Shown here in pieces: positions 8,115-15,333 of a stretch of 64,000 bases of DNA. This stretch comes from Chitinophagaceae bacterium (GTDB lineage: Bacteria; Bacteroidota; Bacteroidia; Chitinophagales; Chitinophagaceae). The stretch spans positions 62,001 to 126,000 of the forward strand of contig JADKKH010000005.1 of assembly GCA_016720585.1 (NCBI GenBank), written 5' to 3'. The first letter of the stretch is position 1, and each line of letters opens with the position of its first letter. The notes beneath the pieces are model-generated. The model searched no databases, was not told the origin of the DNA, and saw only the letters and a program-made list of their open reading frames with translations. A program made the position numbers and the translations under genes.

Positions 8115-8834
8115 TTGAATGTTCAGTTATTCATACCCTGTTTTGTTGACCAGCTTTACCCGGCTACGGCCCTGAATATGGTGAAAGTACTGGAGAAAGC
8201 AGGTTGCACTGTCAGTTACAATACGGCACAAACCTGTTGTGGCCAGCCCGCCTTTAATGCCGGGTTTTGGGATGAATCCAAATCCGTTTGCAGTAAATTC
8301 ATAAAAGATTTCAGTGGCAACGATTGTATTGTCGCTCCCAGTGCCAGTTGTGTGGGCTTTGTCCGTAATTATTATGGCAAACTCTTTGAAAACTCATCGG
8401 TACATAATGAGGTAAAAGAGTTAAGCAAAAGAATTTTCGAGTTTTCTGAATTTATGACTGATATCATCAAATTGGAAGACGTGGGCGCTGAGTTAAAGGG
8501 CAAAGCAACGTATCATGATTCCTGTGCCGGTCTTCGGGAATGCAACATAAAACAAGGGCCGAGAAAATTGCTCGCGCATGTACGGGGTCTGGAGTTGATT
8601 GAGATGAATGATGTGGAAACCTGTTGCGGTTTTGGCGGAACTTTTGCCGTAAAGTTTGAATCCATTTCAGTGGCGATGGGAGAGCAAAAAGTTGAAAATG
8701 CTATGGCTACCGGGGCGGATTATCTTATTTCCACAGATCATTCCTGTCTTATGCACCTGCAGGGTTACATAAATCATAAAGGATACAAATTACAAACACT
8801 TCATCTGGCAGATGCCCTGGCCAGTGGCTGGTAA
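8115..8834 (+). CDS. (Fe-S)-binding cysteine-rich protein, LutA/GlpC-like
   Basis: A 239-residue protein with two cysteine-rich CCG domains: CCGQPAFNAGFWDES about residue 36 and CCGFGGTFAVKFE about residue 171, with DSCAGLRE between. This is the LutA/YkgE type, a subunit of the L-lactate oxidising LutABC complex. LutB and LutC are not adjacent here, so the exact substrate is uncertain. The start is TTG 8115; the next in-frame ATG lies inside the conserved domain. It converges with the molybdoenzyme gene with a 3-bp gap. Confidence 0.82.
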   Translation: MNVQLFIPCFVDQLYPATALNMVKVLEKAGCTVSYNTAQTCCGQPAFNAGFWDESKSVCSKFIKDFSGNDCIVAPSASCVGFVRNYYGKLFENSSVHNEVKELSKRIFEFSEFMTDIIKLEDVGAELKGKATYHDSCAGLRECNIKQGPRKLLAHVRGLELIEMNDVETCCGFGGTFAVKFESISVAMGEQKVENAMATGADYLISTDHSCLMHLQGYINHKGYKLQTLHLADALASGW

Positions 8835-8837
8835 TTA

Positions 8838-9619
8838 TTACAGTCCGGAGAAATAATCATACCCTTTTTTATCTGCCCAGTAATCCGGTGTCCGCTTGTT
8901 ATCGAAATACATATAGCCTATTCGTTTCAGACTTTTTACGCCATATTTTACCGGGATAATTAATCGAAGCGGGTATCCTTGGTTGATGGGAAGTGGCTTG
9001 CCATTCAACTCATAACATAATAATGTTTGCGGATGCATGGCACTGGGCATATCAATGCCCACATAGTATTCTTTATCAGGTGTGCTTAGTCCAAGATATT
9101 TCATAGCAGACTCTTCCTGCAGTCCATACGCTTTCATAAATTCAGAAAATTTAACACCGCCCCAATGCGTTATCTGACTCCAGCCTTCAATACATTTAAA
9201 ATTGAAAACGATCTCCGTCTTTGGTAGTTTTTGCAAATCCTCCAGTTTTATTTTAAGCGTATCTCCATGTTCCCTGACCACTTTCATAGACCAGGTAGCA
9301 GGATCAAAGGAACCCTTTAAACCTAAATCGCCGTTCACTCTGGCCGGATTAGCAGCCAGAGATCGTGGATATTCTTTGGCCAGGTGTTTATCAGACAGGA
9401 ACCCATTGAAAATAGATTCATTGGTATTTAAGATTTTCCGTAAGGGGCACTGGTTTTGCCGGAAACAGAAGACTGACTACGCAACCACTTCCATCCCCAG
9501 AATGCTGCCCCGGCAAACACAAAAAAGAAAAAGAAAGCAATAAAGGTTTTTTTCAGAATAAGCTGGTCCGAATTCAGCTGCGCATTCTTTGTAAATAAAG
9601 TTTTAAAAGGATTTGCCAT
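8838..9619 (-). pseudogene. molybdopterin-dependent oxidoreductase, frameshifted
   Basis: Sulfite-oxidase-fold (MsrP/YedY-like) enzyme: the FNFKCIEGWS segment carries the cysteine expected to bind molybdenum, followed by the substrate-side AMHPQTLLCYELNG and the GYPLRLIIPVKYGVKSLKRI motif. The N-terminal part, with a membrane anchor (about residues 27-45), is in a different frame. The frames meet at about 9444 in a run of four C; one extra C would restore APLRKILNTNES and an uninterrupted about 260-residue protein. The ATG at 9619 follows the cytochrome b stop by 7 nt. The break may be a real mutation or a consensus error. Probable role: periplasmic redox of sulfoxide or sulfite-like substrates, with the cytochrome as electron partner. 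Confidence 0.82.
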
Positions 9620-9626
9620 TACCAAA

Positions 9627-10322
9627 TTAATTTATTGGCCCATCGGCCGGTTTTTCATCCGAAATTTTTTTTACTTCAAATCCTGTAATCATTGCCTGGA
9701 AATTATTCCAGCCTGCCAGGATTACCTGGAACAGGTGTACCAGGAAGAATAATACATAACCAATCGTGAGGGCAAAGTGTATGATCCGGGCCATTTTGTA
9801 TCCACCAAACAGGGAGCATACCCAGCCTAACTGAACGGGTTTATAAATAGCGAGTCCGGTAAGTATTGAACCAATACCCATAAAGATAATAGCCGTATAG
9901 GCGATTCGTTGAGCAGCATTATATTTACCTGTAACCGGCGGAGTAGTTTTACTTAAATGCAAATCATGCAATAATACCTGCCATGCTTCTTTAAATGATC
10001 TGCGGTTTGGCATTAATAATCTCCACTCACCCGAAACAGCAGTGTAAATTACATAGGCGATACCATTCAAAAAGAACAGCCACATAAAAACAAAATGATA
10101 AGCCATCCCTTCCGAAAGACGAAAAGGAACATTTAGCGCTTTGTAAAATGTATCCGGAAAAAATTTTAACAGGGTGGTGCTCCCAAATCCTATTTTGTAA
10201 ACATCATTGGCCCAGTAGATCAGCAACCCGCTCCAGATCATAATACCCAGTACCGGAAAATTGATCCAGTGAAACCAACGAATCGCTAAAGGATGTTTTT
10301 TTACAATTTCTTTTTTTTTCAT
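9627..10322 (-). CDS. cytochrome b/b6 (b561-type) membrane subunit
   Basis: A 231-residue integral membrane protein with four to five hydrophobic helices. Histidines at RWFHWINFPVLG (residue about 18), MAYHFVFMWLF, ARIIHFALTIGYV and FFLVHLFQVI are placed as haem ligands in b561/NarI-type cytochromes. It precedes the molybdoenzyme on the same strand, so it most likely passes electrons between the quinone pool and that enzyme, in the manner of MsrQ with MsrP, though it belongs to a different membrane family. Confidence 0.85.
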   Translation of the reverse strand: MKKKEIVKKHPLAIRWFHWINFPVLGIMIWSGLLIYWANDVYKIGFGSTTLLKFFPDTFYKALNVPFRLSEGMAYHFVFMWLFFLNGIAYVIYTAVSGEWRLLMPNRRSFKEAWQVLLHDLHLSKTTPPVTGKYNAAQRIAYTAIIFMGIGSILTGLAIYKPVQLGWVCSLFGGYKMARIIHFALTIGYVLFFLVHLFQVILAGWNNFQAMITGFEVKKISDEKPADGPIN

Positions 10323-10510
10323 TTATATAAGAGATGAACTAATGTAAGTTACTGAAATGCTGGCTTGTAATTGGTCACAAGATTAGCATATTAATCCTAA
10401 TGCTTTGTCAGGGGTATGACAAAAAAGTGCCATTACCTACAGCATAAAATTGGAGGTAGCTCCAAAAAAATATGAAGGTAAAAAATTAAGATTCTTATAA
10501 AACAACCCTG

Positions 10511-10518
10511 TATTTTTG
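10511..10518 (+). promoter_or_regulatory. -7 box TATTTTTG for the EVE-domain gene
   Basis: Exact TAnnTTTG match with a 34-nt leader to the ATG at 10553. The divergent 230-bp gap from the cytochrome gene holds nothing else I can name. Confidence 0.5.
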
Positions 10519-10552
10519 TTCAGAGCGTTTTCGTGTTCAAAAAAAATAACCC

Positions 10553-10975
10553 ATGGCCTATTGGCTTGTAAAATCGGAACCTACAACGTATAGTTGGGAT
10601 GACTTTGTAAAAGAAAAAAAAACCTGCTGGAGCGGTGTCCGAAATTATGCCGCCCGTCTTCATCTTCGGAATATGAAGAAAGGGGATGATGTCTTTTTTT
10701 ATCACAGTAATGAAGGAACCGATATCGTTGGCATAGCCAGAATTGTCAAAGAATACTACCCCGATCCTACGACAACTGACGAACGCTGGGTAGCCGTTGA
10801 CCTGGTACCCAAAAAAAAATTAAGGAACCCGGTGACCCTGGAAACAATAAAAAAAGATAAACGCCTTGCAGGTATGGCATTGGTCAGAATAGGACGTTTA
10901 TCAGTACAGCCGGTTTCGGATATGGAATGGAATGTGGTGATGGAACTGGCAGGGGAAAAAGGGGTCGGTAATTAG
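10553..10975 (+). CDS. EVE domain-containing protein
   Basis: A 140-residue stand-alone EVE domain: MAYWLVKSEPTTYSWDDF, WSGVRNYAARLHLRNMKKGD, FFYHSN, GIARIVKEYYPDP, a WVAVDL strand and LVRIGRLSVQPV. EVE is a PUA-like fold that binds modified bases such as 5-methylcytosine derivatives; this stand-alone form is like thymocyte nuclear protein 1 and is widespread in bacteria. No restriction or modification genes lie nearby, so a DNA-defence role has no local support. Confidence 0.9.
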   Translation: MAYWLVKSEPTTYSWDDFVKEKKTCWSGVRNYAARLHLRNMKKGDDVFFYHSNEGTDIVGIARIVKEYYPDPTTTDERWVAVDLVPKKKLRNPVTLETIKKDKRLAGMALVRIGRLSVQPVSDMEWNVVMELAGEKGVGN

Positions 10976-11093
10976 AGGTCTTGAGTCATAACATTTCACA
11001 TAAGAAATTCATTTAACAAATCCCGTAGGTTACTTTTTGCGGGCAAGCGGTATCAATCTCTGATTCTCATTTTTAACCCCAAAAAGTATAGCC

Positions 11094-11486
11094 ATGAACA
11101 AACTATTCATCGGGCTGCTCATAGTAGCGGCCGGAGCCGGAACCTTCTTGCTTCTCCGTAAGAAAAAAGATTCTACAGAAACCAACGATCCTAAAAAGGA
11201 ATGGATCCTGGGTGCCTGGAAAACAGATGCGGTAACAGCTGCTGATTCCAATTTCAACAAATATGTTTTTGATTTCCAAAAGAGCGGTGACGTGATCCGG
11301 ACATTGAACGATTCGGTAAAAGCAGACACGTCACATTATGAATGGAACAAAGCCGGTGAATTGCTATGGAAGAAAAATGCTGGTGATTCAGCTACGGTAA
11401 CCTATACAGTCCTTAAACTCACCAGTGACAGTTTGCAGATAGTATCAAAAGATAGTTTAAGTTTTCTATTCACTAAAATTAAGTAA
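11094..11486 (+). CDS. lipocalin-like hypothetical protein
   Basis: A 130-residue protein with an N-terminal hydrophobic segment (about residues 4-20, then RKKK) that acts as a signal anchor, and a domain beginning WILGAWKTDAV and ending SLSFLFTKIK. The pattern of a GxW start followed by alternating beta strands resembles the small lipocalin-like domains common in Bacteroidota. No function can be assigned. A long hairpin follows 11 nt after the stop. Confidence 0.6.
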   Translation: MNKLFIGLLIVAAGAGTFLLLRKKKDSTETNDPKKEWILGAWKTDAVTAADSNFNKYVFDFQKSGDVIRTLNDSVKADTSHYEWNKAGELLWKKNAGDSATVTYTVLKLTSDSLQIVSKDSLSFLFTKIK

Positions 11487-11497
11487 GCTGATAATTG

Positions 11498-11539
11498 CGC
11501 AGGCCCTGGTTTCATTAATTCAGGGCCTGCGTATCTTTG
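11498..11539 (+). promoter_or_regulatory. 11-bp hairpin abutting the cobB -7 box
   Basis: CGCAGGCCCTG (11498-11508) and CAGGGCCTGCG (11521-11531) are perfect inverted repeats around a 12-nt loop. The second arm ends at the base before TATCTTTG (11532-11539), which is followed by ATAA and the sirtuin ATG. It could end the upstream transcript, act as an operator, or both. Confidence 0.6.
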
Positions 11540-11543
11540 ATAA

Positions 11544-12233
11544 ATGGCAAGAAAAAAATTGGTGGTGCTCACCGGCGCCGGTATCAGTGCCGAAAGCGGT
11601 TTAAAAACATTTCGTGATAGTGATGGGCTCTGGGAAGGATATGAAGTAACCGAAGTTGCCACTCCCAGAGGCTGGAGAAAGAATCCGAAATTGGTTCTTG
11701 ATTTTTATAATGAACGTAGAAAGAATGTTGCTGATGCCCAACCCAATGCTGCGCATTATGGATTGGCCCAATTGGAAAAAGATTTCGATGTTACCATTAT
11801 CACCCAGAATATAGATGACCTTCATGAAAGAGGGGGTTCCACTAATATTCTTCACTTACATGGAGAAATATTTAAAATGCGGAGTGAGCAGGATGAAACC
11901 CTGATCTCAGAAATAAGGGGTGCTATTCAACCTGGTGACCTGGCGGAAGACGGGGCACAATTCCGGCCACATATCGTTTGGTTTGAAGAACCTGTTCCAA
12001 AAATGGAAGAAGCCATAGCGATTGTTAGTCGTGCCGATATTTTTGTGGTAGTTGGAACTTCACTGGTAGTCTATCCTGCAGCCGGTCTGGTTAATTATGT
12101 AAAACCAGCAACGCCAAAGTTCATTATTGATAAAAGAATTCCATTTATTTCTCCCATGCCAAACCTGACATTAATTGAAAAATCCGCTACAGCCGGCGTT
12201 AAAGAACTGGCGGAACTGCTCAGGAGATTGTAA
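11544..12233 (+). CDS. cobB: SIR2-family NAD-dependent protein deacylase
   Basis: Removes acyl groups from lysines using NAD. The 229-residue protein has GAGISAESGLKTFRDSDGLW at residues 10-29, the TQNIDDLHERGG NAD site, catalytic His in LHLHGE, RPHIVWFEEPVP and VVVGTSLVVYPAAGL. A YxxR motif (YNERR) of the class III desuccinylase type is present. The whole protein has no cysteine, so the usual four-Cys zinc site is absent. The transcript is predicted leaderless. Its 3' end overlaps the saccharopine-type gene by 14 bp. Confidence 0.9.
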   Translation: MARKKLVVLTGAGISAESGLKTFRDSDGLWEGYEVTEVATPRGWRKNPKLVLDFYNERRKNVADAQPNAAHYGLAQLEKDFDVTIITQNIDDLHERGGSTNILHLHGEIFKMRSEQDETLISEIRGAIQPGDLAEDGAQFRPHIVWFEEPVPKMEEAIAIVSRADIFVVVGTSLVVYPAAGLVNYVKPATPKFIIDKRIPFISPMPNLTLIEKSATAGVKELAELLRRL

Positions 12234-13731
12234 CCAATTCCTGAAATTTTACATCATACAGTTCCAGCTCATTCAAAACAGGTTCATAGATTTCTTTTGC
12301 CGTGGGGATCCGGAGACCGGTAAGTTTTATCTTTCCGTTGAGGATGAATTTAGCAGCAATCCCTAACGGTAATCCGACCGTTTTTGCCATGGCTGTCCGG
12401 AGATTATTTTCCCCCTTTACAACTAAGGAACTCTTGACCTGGCAATCCTGGTTGCCGACCCGGTATTCAATTTCATGCATCATCACAATCATATCCTTAT
12501 CATAAGGCCTGAGCGCCAATTTTTTTTCAACAGCAAATTGTAAAATATCAGCAGCACTGCATAAACCTTTGTTTACTAAAATATCGGGGTCATCTAATCC
12601 CAAAAAGAAAAGTTGTTTCAAGGTAAGATTCGCCTCATGCATTTTATGCGCCAGGTATGAAGCTGCCTTATTTTTTACAGCATCAATTCCAACCTCTTCA
12701 ATATTTCCTTTGTCATCGGCCGCCATAAAAGAAGAAGGCATTTCTGCACCCTCCCGGTCTGCTTCTTTTTCAGCTTCAGCCAGTTTCAGCAGGTTCTCCA
12801 TCATGTTTTTGGTTTCAGCAAAACGTTCAGATAATTTTTCACTGAGCCATTCGCCAAAACCATTTTTATCCATATGTTCTTTAAAAACCTCCTGTAAGGT
12901 CTTGCCGTTGGTTTCATACTGTTGCGTCTCATCGGTAAGATTCAGTTCTATAATGTTCTTCCAGCCATATATAAAATCAGGGTGGCGTAGTGTGGTACGG
13001 ACAAATGTGGGTACATCTTCCAAACCATATAACGGTGTATAGCTGAGTGAATCCCGGTTAGGATACCAGCTTAAAATGCCCACCTGGGGTATATCCACCA
13101 ATCGATCGCCCGTAAACAATTCATCATAGGGAATTCTTTTTTCTTCACCCTTCTCGCGAAAGTGGGCTCCGGCTTTCCCCGCCATAATAATATTGCGGGG
13201 GTTCCAGCTTATTTTATAATGCCAGGGATTATCATCGCTTTCAGGTGCTACCAGTCCGCCGCAATGAGATCTGAAGGAAGTAATATGGCCACCTTTTGAA
13301 TGAATGTCATCGATGATCCTCATCGCACTCATATGGTCGATACCCGGATCAAGTCCCATTTCACATAAAAACAACAACTTTTTTTTATCGATGTCATTTT
13401 GCAGGCTGCGGATATCTTCATCTACATAGGAAGCCGTAAGCAGATTTTTATTTAAGCTCACACAATCACGGGCCACCTGGATATGAAGAGAAGGGGGAAG
13501 TAAAGAAATGACCATATCAGCCTGGCGGATGTATTGGGTTCTTTGTTCCGCATGGCTGATGTCTACTGGCACAGCCGTAACCCTGACTGAATTTCCGACC
13601 TTGGATTGTGCCAGTTTCAGATCAGCATCAGCGACAATAACCTTCCAGTTTTCTGTAATGGCATTTTCCAGCAGGTAGTCAATCAAAACTGTTGCTGATT
13701 TGCCTGCTCCAAACAATAGAATCGTTTTCAT
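12220..13731 (-). CDS. saccharopine dehydrogenase family protein
   Basis: A 503-residue two-domain oxidoreductase. The N-terminus is a Rossmann fold (TILLFGAGKSATVLIDYL, then ADMVISLLPP), followed by CEMGLDPGIDHMSAMRIID and the long saccharopine-type C-terminal domain (SFRSHCGGLVAPESDDNPWHYK in pieces). Family members act in lysine or polyamine metabolism. Bacteroidota copies are often annotated only to family, and the exact substrate cannot be read here. It is longer than most (about 440-460) by an insert with an acidic, Ala-Glu-rich helix near residues 300-340. A pair of 11-bp direct repeats lies just upstream of the start. Confidence 0.85.
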   Translation of the reverse strand: MKTILLFGAGKSATVLIDYLLENAITENWKVIVADADLKLAQSKVGNSVRVTAVPVDISHAEQRTQYIRQADMVISLLPPSLHIQVARDCVSLNKNLLTASYVDEDIRSLQNDIDKKKLLFLCEMGLDPGIDHMSAMRIIDDIHSKGGHITSFRSHCGGLVAPESDDNPWHYKISWNPRNIIMAGKAGAHFREKGEEKRIPYDELFTGDRLVDIPQVGILSWYPNRDSLSYTPLYGLEDVPTFVRTTLRHPDFIYGWKNIIELNLTDETQQYETNGKTLQEVFKEHMDKNGFGEWLSEKLSERFAETKNMMENLLKLAEAEKEADREGAEMPSSFMAADDKGNIEEVGIDAVKNKAASYLAHKMHEANLTLKQLFFLGLDDPDILVNKGLCSAADILQFAVEKKLALRPYDKDMIVMMHEIEYRVGNQDCQVKSSLVVKGENNLRTAMAKTVGLPLGIAAKFILNGKIKLTGLRIPTAKEIYEPVLNELELYDVKFQELVTIS

Positions 13732-13749
13732 AATACTTCCAGGTTAAAG

Positions 13750-13772
13750 AGGCTGAAAATTAGGCTGAAAAT
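13750..13772 (-). repeat. direct repeat upstream of the saccharopine-type gene
   Basis: AGGCTGAAAAT occurs at 13750-13760 and again at 13762-13772 (plus-strand reading), a 12-bp spacing starting 19 nt before the start codon. It could be a regulator site; no direct evidence. Confidence 0.45.
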
Positions 13773-13854
13773 CTTGAAAACAGCCGGGAAAAACAACGGA
13801 AGAATTAGTTTATTTAAAAAATAGTCGCCAACTGGGTTATGCAGGATAAAAAAA

Positions 13855-15084
13855 TTATAACCCGCTTGTACTTCCACTTATTCCTTTTGATTCGATTTTG
13901 GTGATCTGGAAAGCTATTTTCACACCCCGCTTGCTTTTTGAAACTGCAATTGTTGCCGCATTACCGGGGTACACTGATTGAAAATGAATATTTTCTGTTT
14001 TTAAAATAATTCCTTCCGGGTTCAGGTATTTCAATTCCACAGTTACATTGTCCAAAAGGTACTTTGAATCATTCTGTAATGTCAATTCCAGGTTACGGAT
14101 ACCACCGAAAGAACCAACATTAAAATTGTTTGCCTTTACTGATAGCTGGGAAGAAATAGTCTCCGGCAGGAATGGTTTTATGGTAACCACTTCAGTCAAG
14201 GCCGGCTTGTTTTTTTCAGTGATCGCTTTATTGATTACGGGATTGGCTTTATTTTCTCTGTTTTTTTTCTCAGCCACCTCTTTTTTTAAAGGAGGAGTGG
14301 ATGTTTTTTCTTCTGGCAGTTCTGAAGGGATAGTTCCTGATGAAGAAGTTGCTTCTTCATTCACGGCAGGAGTATTTGTATTTAAATTTTCTGACAGGGT
14401 AGTAATCGGTTCCACCGATGCTGGTTTGGTAGAAGCGGGTGGCCGGGTAGTTTGGATGGCCGTGATCGATCGCTTACCGCCCAGGTTGTAAATAAACAAC
14501 ATGAGCATAGCACCGGATAAAACAAGCCCGGTATAAACAAGTGCCTTTTTAATTTTTTGGGGTATTCCGGTCTCCAGGCGATTATTTTTACCACGTCCGG
14601 ATTGTTCCAGGTTTCGTACGTACATTTCCTTTATCTCATCCAGTGGCCGGGAATATTTTAAATTAATTTCATCAGCAGTTGTTTCAATCACGGGTTTTAC
14701 GGTACCCCGAAGACCTGCATATTGATCCATTTGGGTTGAATCATTTTTTGTAATCTGCATTTCCACCTGTTTTCTATCGGGCAACAGATCCATACTAGAA
14801 TCCACATATAGCTCGTCCTTTTTACCTGTTTCGTCAAATGCAAATTCAGGTACCTGCATTTCACCTCCGGCAAGGGATAAGGGGTTAAGGACTTCCAATG
14901 GAACCTGGTTTTTTTGTTCCGGAAGAAGGACTTTTAGTTCAGTTATTTCCTGTGGGGTGCGCCAGCCAACACTTTGGCACTCTACCCAGATAAGATCGGA
15001 GGTTTTTAAACCAATTTTACGCAAATCTTCCAGGCTAAGGGAACTGCTTTCCTTATTATTGCGCAGCAGGATATAACTATTCAT
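13855..15084 (-). CDS. membrane protein with GYF-like N-terminal domain
   Basis: A 409-residue protein. Residues 1-55 (YILLRNNKES ... DLIWVECQSVGWRTPQEI) resemble the short GYF_2-type domain seen in many bacterial membrane proteins. A charged linker leads to a membrane helix at about residues 180-200 (ALVYTGLVLSGAMLMLFIY). After a Thr/Ser/Pro/Lys-rich linker, a C-terminal beta domain (about residues 305-405) resembles a DUF-type immunoglobulin-like fold (FGGIRNLELTLQNDSKYL). Function unknown. It diverges from gyrA across 249 bp, which contain a possible -7 box TAAATTTG at 15249-15256 for gyrA and a small CCTGT/ACAGG hairpin at 15190-15203. Confidence 0.65.
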   Translation of the reverse strand: MNSYILLRNNKESSSLSLEDLRKIGLKTSDLIWVECQSVGWRTPQEITELKVLLPEQKNQVPLEVLNPLSLAGGEMQVPEFAFDETGKKDELYVDSSMDLLPDRKQVEMQITKNDSTQMDQYAGLRGTVKPVIETTADEINLKYSRPLDEIKEMYVRNLEQSGRGKNNRLETGIPQKIKKALVYTGLVLSGAMLMLFIYNLGGKRSITAIQTTRPPASTKPASVEPITTLSENLNTNTPAVNEEATSSSGTIPSELPEEKTSTPPLKKEVAEKKNRENKANPVINKAITEKNKPALTEVVTIKPFLPETISSQLSVKANNFNVGSFGGIRNLELTLQNDSKYLLDNVTVELKYLNPEGIILKTENIHFQSVYPGNAATIAVSKSKRGVKIAFQITKIESKGISGSTSGL

Positions 15085-15333
15085 TTATTGGGCTGATGGG
15101 ACAGTTATTAAACGAAAAATACATGCCGGTAACTGCAAAAGCCTTGTTATAAATTGGGTGCGAATTATGGCAAAAAAGTAATCCACATTCCTGTAAAAAC
15201 AGGACCAAAAAAGATCAGTTTTTATCAGGTTTTCAGGTCTGAAAAAGGTAAATTTGCTAACCTTAAAAAAGGACCTTTTTTATCCCTTTTTCAGGTTCAA
15301 TAATCACTTAAAAAAGTAGAAGGAAAATCAGCA

